Assembly (NCBI GenBank): GCA_947259685.1
Contig: CAMYNC010000131.1
Location: 1 to 10,057 of the forward strand
Direction of reading: 5' to 3'
Source of the DNA: an uncultured Desulfuromonadales bacterium
GTDB taxonomy: Bacteria > Desulfobacterota > Desulfuromonadia > Desulfuromonadales > Geopsychrobacteraceae
Length of the DNA: 10,057 nucleotides
Shown here in pieces: positions 1 to 4,109 of this stretch. Below the pieces are notes generated by a model, which was given only the letters and a program-made list of their open reading frames with translations, was not told where the DNA came from and did not search any database. Position 1 is the stretch's first letter; each line of letters starts with the position of its first letter. The position numbers and the translations under genes were made by a program.

Positions 1-1350
1 CTCAGCGAATGTCTCGGCCGGATGCTGGTGAAAGAAAATGCTATCACCCAGAGCGATTGCGATGCCTCGGTGGAACGCAGCAAAGAGTCGGGGCGCTTGC
101 AGGGCACGGTGTTGATCGAAATGGGCTTGCTGACGCCACAGGAGTTGCAAGCTGCCCTGGTCCGCCAAGTCACTGAAAAACTGTTGACGACCTTCAGTTG
201 GCAGGATGGCATCAGCCAGTTTTTCCCCGGCAGAAGTTTCAAGCAGCAGGTGACCAATATCCAGCTGTCTCCAGCTAACCTGATTCTGCAGGGGATCAGC
301 CGGCACTGGTCGATTCAGCAATTGGACGAATATCTCAACCCTTACCGCAACGATTACCTGAAGCAGGCCGATGATCCCCTCTATCGCTTTCAGGACATTC
401 AGCTGAGCAAGCGGGGTGATGCGATCTTTAAACAGTGTCTCGGCGCGCTGACCCTGGAGCAGATCCTTGATCGGCATCCGTTGGCGAGGCGCGAAGTTCA
501 GCAGGTGCTGGCGGCGTTGTTGATTTCCGAGATGCTGATCCCCAGGACCAGCCCGGAGCAGCTGGATGCCGAAATTCCGGACCTGTTGGATCCGCAAAAA
601 CCGATCGATGAGCAGTTGCGCCGCAAAATTCTTGATGATTATAAGCGGATTATGCAAGCTGATTACTTTGCCTCGCTCGGTCTCAATCGTCAATGCGGGA
701 GCTCTGAGGTGCGCCGCGCATATTATAAATTGGCCAAGGAATATCATCCCGACCGGTTTCTCGACAGTGGCTTGTCGCTGGAAATGAAGAATAAGATCAA
801 CGAGATCTTTCAATATATCAGTCAGGCTTATTCCGTCCTCAGTGATCCGAACTCCTGTTCCACTTATCTGGATGAACTGGTCAACGGACCGAAAAAAGCG
901 ATTAACATCAATCAGGTGATCGAGGCGGAGACCGCCTATCAGGAAGGGCGCACCTTGCTGAAGATGCGGCGTTATACCGCCGCCGTCAAGCCGCTGAAAC
1001 GTTCGATTGAATTAAGCCCCGAAGAACCGGAATACCTTACCAACTATGCCTGGGCGTTGTTTAAATCCGCTCCGGAAGAAAAAGAGAAGCAGAATAAGGC
1101 GCTGGAAGTGCTGCTGGCGTCCCGTGAGCTGAATCCCAGTCTCGACCTGACCCATCTTTACCTGGGGCACATTTATCAGCTGCAGGGCAAAGAACGACCC
1201 TCGGAAAAGTCTTTTGAAATGGCGGTGCAGGCAAATCCCGATTGTACCGAAGCGTTGCGTGAATTGCGGCTGATAAACCTGCGCCGTGAACAGACAACCC
1301 AACAGTCAAAGGGGTTGTTTAAAAAATTCCTGCACAAGGATGATGATTAA
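1..1350 (+). CDS. PATAN/DUF4388-like, DnaJ and TPR domain protein (5' end missing)
   Basis: The reading frame is open from base 1. The first in-window Met (base 22) has no good ribosome-binding site and lies inside what looks like a continuing domain, so the gene probably starts upstream. Counting from that Met, residues 1-70 have the pattern of a helical region seen in DUF4388/PATAN and GspE N-terminal proteins (repeated 'G..L.E.GLLT..EL..AL..Q'). Residues 214-275 form a J domain, opening DYFASLGL and carrying the HPD motif at 242-244, the residues that stimulate DnaK ATPase. Residues about 300-415 form three TPR-like helical pairs, ending in a Lys-rich tail. No signal peptide or membrane segment is visible in the part present. 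In known families such architecture points to a cytoplasmic adaptor or co-chaperone in signalling; the specific role is unknown. The glycine/zinc-finger regions of true DnaJ are absent, so it is not the general chaperone. The J domain is certain; the PATAN call is an inference. Confidence 0.88.
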   Translation, partial: LSECLGRMLVKENAITQSDCDASVERSKESGRLQGTVLIEMGLLTPQELQAALVRQVTEKLLTTFSWQDGISQFFPGRSFKQQVTNIQLSPANLILQGISRHWSIQQLDEYLNPYRNDYLKQADDPLYRFQDIQLSKRGDAIFKQCLGALTLEQILDRHPLARREVQQVLAALLISEMLIPRTSPEQLDAEIPDLLDPQKPIDEQLRRKILDDYKRIMQADYFASLGLNRQCGSSEVRRAYYKLAKEYHPDRFLDSGLSLEMKNKINEIFQYISQAYSVLSDPNSCSTYLDELVNGPKKAININQVIEAETAYQEGRTLLKMRRYTAAVKPLKRSIELSPEEPEYLTNYAWALFKSAPEEKEKQNKALEVLLASRELNPSLDLTHLYLGHIYQLQGKERPSEKSFEMAVQANPDCTEALRELRLINLRREQTTQQSKGLFKKFLHKDDD

Positions 1351-1355
1351 TGCTG

Positions 1356-1364
1356 AAGGAGGAG
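1356..1364 (+). promoter_or_regulatory. Strong ribosome-binding site for the 24-residue lipoprotein ORF
   Basis: AAGGAGGAG is a near-perfect Shine-Dalgarno sequence. Its GGAGG core ends 8 nt before the ATG at 1371. It lies only just beyond the stop of the DnaJ/TPR gene and has no other gene to serve, which is the main argument that the small ORF is translated. Confidence 0.7.
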
Positions 1365-1370
1365 CACTCT

Positions 1371-1445
1371 ATGCGACGTTGGATATTGGCGATTATGGGA
1401 AGTTTGCTGTTGGCCGGCTGCATCCCCTGTATCCCCTGCCTTTAA
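1371..1445 (+). CDS. Very small putative lipoprotein (24 aa) with Cys-Ile-Pro repeat
   Basis: This ORF encodes 24 residues: a start MRRW with two arginines, a hydrophobic stretch (residues 4-14), a lipobox LAGC with the lipidation Cys at 17, then only seven more residues. The predicted mature peptide is CIPCIPCL, with Cys at 17, 20 and 23. It starts 20 nt after the DnaJ/TPR stop and so probably shares its transcript. The signal peptide looks authentic: positive n-region, about 11 hydrophobic residues, Ala-Gly before Cys. If processed, it would be an eight-residue lipopeptide in the cell envelope with thiols that could bind metal or form disulfides; that function is speculation. It may instead be the remnant of a longer lipoprotein, but the sequence after the stop shows no continuing lipoprotein-like frame. 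I do not recognise a family. Confidence 0.55.
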   Translation: MRRWILAIMGSLLLAGCIPCIPCL

Positions 1446-1540
1446 TACCGCTTAATTCCGGTCAGCATTTCCAGGCTGCTTTGCGGCAGTTGCAGCTGAA
1501 CCGCCTTCTGCGACGTTGCCGCGGGCCGCAGTTCAAGCAT
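1442..1540 (-). CDS. Possible 32-aa small protein downstream of the phosphatase
   Basis: This minus-strand ORF begins 10 nt after the phosphatase stop. A GAAGAGG ribosome-binding site (1546-1552) overlaps that stop codon and sits 5 nt from the ATG. The 32-residue product starts MLELRPAAT and ends LTGIKRY. It is fairly polar with a Gln/Leu-rich middle (QLQLPQ) and has no signal peptide, Cys or membrane segment. The frame stays open for 16 codons upstream of the ATG but offers no other start there. Its last 4 nt overlap the last 4 nt of the convergent small lipoprotein ORF. It could be a real small protein in the ttcA operon, a C-terminal piece of the phosphatase separated by a frameshift, or chance. 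No family recognised. Confidence 0.33.
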   Translation of the reverse strand: MLELRPAATSQKAVQLQLPQSSLEMLTGIKRY

Positions 1541-1550
1541 AATGACCTCT

Positions 1551-2327
1551 TCAGAGGGTGCTGAAAGAATGATGAAAGTCGAAGGTGATTGCCGTCATGT
1601 CATCGTCATTTTCACCGCTCTGGCAGTAGCTGTCGACCTGGCTGAAAAGCCGCTCGAGGAATTGATCATGATCGCCAACCTGGTCTTTCAGAACCTTGCC
1701 CAGGCGTTCGATGCCAAACTGTTTTCCCTGGGAATTTTTCGCCTCAAACAGCCCATCAGTGCAAAGTAGCATGCGGTCGCCAGGTTGAAACTGAAAACGT
1801 CGCAGCTGAATCTCAGGCTGGGTGAAAAAACCGAGCGGTGGCCCGGTTGAAAGCAGGTGGTGAATTTCCTCGCCCTGCTTCACCAACGGTGGTACCTGTC
1901 CACAGTTGACATAATGCATTTCCAGGGTCGTTGGGTTGATCACCCCAAAAAACAAGGTGGTGGAGAAAAAATGGTCGTAGAAGACTGTCCGCTGGGCGAA
2001 AGAGTCGAGAAACGAGTTGATTTCGTAGATGATTTCGCTGGCTGAACAGCTGTTTTTGGCAGCTCGGTGAATAAAACCATAGAGCAGCGACATCACCACT
2101 GAGGCGTGTACCCCGTGGCCGGTGACATCGCCGAGGAAGATACTCTGGCACTGGTCCGGCATGCTGATAAAATCGAAATAGTCACCGCCGATTTCCTGTG
2201 CCATGCGATTCTTGACGCCGATGCAGCACCAGCCGCAGACCGGCGAGCTCTTCGGAAACAGCAGCTGCTGAACCTGGCCGGCCAGGCCGAGGTCCTGATC
2301 AATTCTGTGGTTGCCGTTCGGGCTCAT
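1551..2327 (-). CDS. SpoIIE-like PP2C serine/threonine phosphatase, single domain
   Basis: The 258 residues are essentially one SpoIIE/PP2C_SIG catalytic domain. The start is the ATG with AGGGG about 5 nt upstream. Metal-binding motifs are visible: GGDYFDF at 47-53 (Asp 49), GDVTGHG at 66-72 (Asp 67), a CTDGLFE block with Asp 191, and the terminal NDDDMT at 240-245. The 'N.G..PPL' signature appears at 141-148. Residues 13-29 form the usual short linker helix of these enzymes (QVQQLLFP). Proteins of this family remove phosphate from Ser/Thr of STAS-type anti-anti-sigma factors or related partners. Here no receiver, PAS, GAF, HAMP or membrane part precedes the domain, so it is a cytoplasmic stand-alone enzyme whose input must come from elsewhere. 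It lies 24 nt after ttcA on the same strand and is probably co-transcribed. No STAS or HPK-like kinase gene lies in the window. All catalytic Asp residues look intact. Confidence 0.93.
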   Translation of the reverse strand: MSPNGNHRIDQDLGLAGQVQQLLFPKSSPVCGWCCIGVKNRMAQEIGGDYFDFISMPDQCQSIFLGDVTGHGVHASVVMSLLYGFIHRAAKNSCSASEIIYEINSFLDSFAQRTVFYDHFFSTTLFFGVINPTTLEMHYVNCGQVPPLVKQGEEIHHLLSTGPPLGFFTQPEIQLRRFQFQPGDRMLLCTDGLFEAKNSQGKQFGIERLGKVLKDQVGDHDQFLERLFSQVDSYCQSGENDDDMTAITFDFHHSFSTL

Positions 2328-2349
2328 GCATCCCCTTTTAAATCTATCC

Positions 2350-2369
2350 GCTCAGCTCTCTTGCTGAGC
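2350..2369 (-). other. Short hairpin across the ttcA stop codon
   Basis: A perfect 6-bp stem, GCTCAG (2350-2355) with CTGAGC (2364-2369), loops 8 nt and spans the last ttcA codons. On the minus-strand transcript it is followed by GGAUAGAUUUAAAA and not a U-tract, so it is not a standard terminator. It could influence coupling or RNA processing between ttcA and the phosphatase gene, or be chance. Confidence 0.25.
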
Positions 2370-3128
2370 CTTATCCAGTAGCTGGTCGAGCAGATGTCTG
2401 GGGTGGACATTCCCCAGCGAACCGATCATGCTGCGACGAATTTGCGGAATCTCTTTGGCGAGATCCTTCACCAGCTGTTTTATCCGCTGGCGCTTTTGAT
2501 CGACCACCCCACAGACCGGGCAGGCACAGCAGATAATCGGATAGCTGCTCAAGCGGCTGAATTTAATAATATCAGACTCTTCCACATAGACCAGCGGCCG
2601 GATCACGGTGTGTTTGCCGTTGTCGGCGAGCATCTTCGGGCTCATGGCCGCTAGGGTGCCGACGTAAAACTGGTTGAGCAGTGAGGTCTCGATAAAATCA
2701 TCCAGATGATGACCCAGGGCTATCTTGTTGCAGGCCAGTTTTCCGGCCTGGGTATAGAGCACACCGCGGCGCAGTCGCGCGCAAAAAGAGCAGTAGGATG
2801 AGCCGGGCCGGCGCTTTTCTTCGATAATCCGGTAGCAATTTGTTGGCTCCATCCGGTAGCTGAAACCATGCTCTTGCAAGTGCTGCTCAATCACCTCTTT
2901 CCGATAACCTGGAAAGCCGGAATCGACATTGACCGCGACTAGTTCAAAATCGATCGGCGCCCGTTTGCGCAGAGCCTCGAGCATGTGTAGCAGGGTGTAA
3001 GAGTCTTTCCCGCCTGAGACGCCGACGGCAATCCGGTCGCCAGCTTCGATCAGGTTGAAATCGCCGATCGCTTTACCGACCTGCTTCTTGATTTTGTGAA
3101 AGAGGGTTTCGATCTCTGTCGCCACCAT
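2352..3128 (-). CDS. ttcA: tRNA 2-thiocytidine(32) synthetase TtcA
   Basis: The chosen start (ATG at 3126-3128) has AGGAG 5 nt upstream; an in-frame Met 16 codons earlier gives an unconvincing hydrophobic leader and is not used. The product is 258 aa. TtcA transfers sulfur to cytidine 32 of certain tRNAs, activating the base with ATP and using a [4Fe-4S] cluster. Visible hallmarks are the PP-loop SGGKDS at 38-43, the first Cys pair with CSFCARLRRGVLY at 113-125, GHHLDD at 139-144, GKHTVIRPL at 171-179 and the Cys-rich CCACPVCG at 200-207 followed by a QKRQ stretch. The order and spacing match TtcA rather than TilS. The last block has four Cys (200, 201, 203, 206), more than the classical pair. 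It is first in a short operon with the phosphatase, transcribed divergently from the transglycosylase gene. Confidence 0.93.
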   Translation of the reverse strand: MVATEIETLFHKIKKQVGKAIGDFNLIEAGDRIAVGVSGGKDSYTLLHMLEALRKRAPIDFELVAVNVDSGFPGYRKEVIEQHLQEHGFSYRMEPTNCYRIIEEKRRPGSSYCSFCARLRRGVLYTQAGKLACNKIALGHHLDDFIETSLLNQFYVGTLAAMSPKMLADNGKHTVIRPLVYVEESDIIKFSRLSSYPIICCACPVCGVVDQKRQRIKQLVKDLAKEIPQIRRSMIGSLGNVHPRHLLDQLLDKAQQES

Positions 3129-3133
3129 ACAAA

Positions 3134-3138
3134 CTCCT
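3134..3138 (-). promoter_or_regulatory. Ribosome-binding site fixing the ttcA start
   Basis: On the minus strand AGGAG sits 5 nt before the ATG at 3128. The earlier in-frame ATG at 3176 has no comparable site, and the residues between them do not resemble the TtcA family. Confidence 0.8.
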
Positions 3139-3177
3139 GGGAAAAATAGCTCCGGCATTAGTAATAGAAACCGCAAG

Positions 3178-3229
3178 AAAATGCAAGTCTTTGGAAAATA
3201 GAGTATTTTAGGATCGAAATTTGCATTTT
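3178..3229. repeat. Nested palindromes in the divergent control region
   Basis: A perfect 9-bp inverted repeat, AAAATGCAA (3178-3186) and TTGCATTTT (3221-3229), encloses a second one, AAAATA (3195-3200) and TATTTT (3204-3209), around GAG. The two centres differ by only about 1.5 bp (3203.5 and 3202). Placed between divergent genes and over the predicted ttcA promoter, they could be operator half-sites for a dimeric or looping regulator. The AT-rich composition makes chance possible. There is no U-tract arrangement typical of terminators. Confidence 0.45.
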
Positions 3230-3234
3230 GTCAT
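3205..3234 (-). promoter_or_regulatory. Sigma70-like promoter for ttcA
   Basis: On the minus strand ATGACA (3234-3229, 5 of 6 to TTGACA) is followed after 18 nt by TAAAAT (3210-3205, 5 of 6 to TATAAT). Transcription would begin near 3198 and give a leader of about 70 nt before the ttcA start. The match is good by eye but untested. It overlaps the sigma54-like candidate on the other strand. Confidence 0.5.
3210..3225 (+). promoter_or_regulatory. Candidate sigma54 (RpoN) promoter upstream of the transglycosylase
   Basis: AGGATCGAAATTTGCA has the invariant GG and GC exactly 10 nt apart, with CG and TTGCA in the expected places; it differs from TGGCACG-N4-TTGCA at the first T and at CA (AT here). 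Transcription would start about 3236, leaving a leader of about 60 nt. RpoN promoters are used for flagellar and other genes. It competes with the sigma28-like candidate; at most one may be real. Confidence 0.35.
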
Positions 3235-3252
3235 TTAGCCACTTTTTCTGGG

Positions 3253-3279
3253 TAAGGATTTTTACTGGTCTGTCGATAA
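3253..3279 (+). promoter_or_regulatory. Candidate sigma28 (FliA) promoter upstream of the transglycosylase
   Basis: TAAGGATT, 11 nt, then GTCGATAA matches the flagellar consensus TAAAGTTT-N11-GCCGATAA at 13 of 16 positions with the exact spacing. Only one base differs in the -10 part. Transcription would begin about 3285, leaving a very short leader in which the ribosome-binding site AAGAGG (3285-3290) lies at the 5' end. That short leader is the main weakness. Confidence 0.42.
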
Positions 3280-3296
3280 GAGAAAAGAGGTAATAA

Positions 3297-4040
3297 ATGA
3301 GTATCGATCCTTTAAAAAACCTTCTTCACCTTCCACCGGCCAGCGCTGACAAGCTGCCGGACCAAACCGCGCCGGGTTTTGATAAACGCTTTTCTGAAAT
3401 CTTGAAGTCCACGGAATCGTTGCTTAATTCTTCCGAATCCCCGGCGGGTCAAGCCAGTTCGATCATTCATCTAGCGCAGTTACAGCTGTTCCAGGGATTA
3501 TTCAGTGTGGTCGATGACGCCAGCAGTGAAAATCTCTTACCCGGGTTTGATTCGCTTGGGGCTTTATTGTCGCAGCCGGAGGTCAAGAGTCAAAAGCTTG
3601 ACAACCTCTATACGCGCCTGCAGCCGACTTTGCTGGAACCCAGTCCGCTGCAACGCAGCGAGATCGAGCAGATGATCGACCGCGTGGCGGAAAAAGTCAG
3701 CCTGGCCCCGGAATTGATCCGTTCGGTGGTGGCGGTCGAGAGCGATTTCGACCCCCAGGCGGTGTCCCCGGTCGGCGCCCAGGGGTTGATGCAGTTAATG
3801 CCGGCAACAGCCGATGACTTGGGGGTCGAGAACAGTTTCGATCCGCAGCAGAACCTGCTCGGCGGCAGTCGCTACCTGAAACAGCTGCTAAATAAGTACG
3901 ATGGTGATCTGGACCGTGCCCTGGCTGCCTACAATTGGGGGCAGGGAAATGTCGATCGGAAAGGCTTGGAGCAGATGCCGAAGGAGACGCAGGATTATCT
4001 GGCTAAAGTGAAAACGCGGCTGGTTGAGTTGAGCGGTTAG
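3297..4040 (+). CDS. SLT-family lytic transglycosylase without signal peptide
   Basis: The 247-residue protein starts at an ATG with AAGAGG 6 nt upstream. Residues about 122-240 are an SLT (Slt70/MltC-type) domain: the catalytic Glu is E148 in VVAVES, followed by the conserved GAQGLMQLMPATA block and AAYNWG at 210-215. These enzymes cleave the MurNAc-GlcNAc bond of peptidoglycan, leaving 1,6-anhydro ends. Residues 1-120 are a low-conservation, Ser/Leu-rich region with no signal peptide, lipobox or membrane helix, although the substrate is periplasmic. This would fit export by a flagellar type III apparatus, as with FlgJ-like enzymes, or some other non-Sec route; the sigma28-like promoter agrees with the flagellar idea, but no flagellar gene is in the window. 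It is divergent from ttcA and convergent with the efflux operon. The enzyme class is sure; the flagellar link is inference. Confidence 0.9.
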   Translation: MSIDPLKNLLHLPPASADKLPDQTAPGFDKRFSEILKSTESLLNSSESPAGQASSIIHLAQLQLFQGLFSVVDDASSENLLPGFDSLGALLSQPEVKSQKLDNLYTRLQPTLLEPSPLQRSEIEQMIDRVAEKVSLAPELIRSVVAVESDFDPQAVSPVGAQGLMQLMPATADDLGVENSFDPQQNLLGGSRYLKQLLNKYDGDLDRALAAYNWGQGNVDRKGLEQMPKETQDYLAKVKTRLVELSG

Positions 4041-4069
4041 CCTTCTATTTGCAACCTTTCTTCCTCCGA

Positions 4070-4091
4070 GGCAGAGCTTATCTACTCTGTC
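4070..4091. terminator. Weak hairpin between convergent genes
   Basis: GGCAGAG (4070-4076) can pair with CTCTGTC (4085-4091), a 7-bp stem with one G-U pair and an 8-nt loop, in the 69-nt gap between the transglycosylase and RND stops. No run of T follows on either strand, so as an intrinsic terminator it is poor. It is listed because no better terminator is visible for these two convergent units. Confidence 0.2.
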
Positions 4092-4109
4092 CCGTCCACC
4101 TGGTGGCTG

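Noticed and set aside
1508..1531. Inverted repeat CTGCG...CGCAG in the small-ORF region
   Set aside because: The stem is only 5 bp and no T-tract follows on either strand, so it is not supported as a terminator.
1286..1564. A 92-codon plus-strand frame spanning the junction after the DnaJ/TPR gene
   Set aside because: It begins inside the DnaJ/TPR gene without a ribosome-binding site. The strong site at 1356-1364 instead serves the lipoprotein ORF in another frame.
3129..3176. N-terminal extension of TtcA from the ATG at 3176
   Set aside because: No ribosome-binding site precedes it, and the family begins at the downstream Met, which has AGGAG at ideal spacing.
4096..4106. Palindrome CCACCTGGTGG between the convergent genes
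   Set aside because: It is too short, with a 3-nt loop at best and no following T-run, to be called a terminator or operator.
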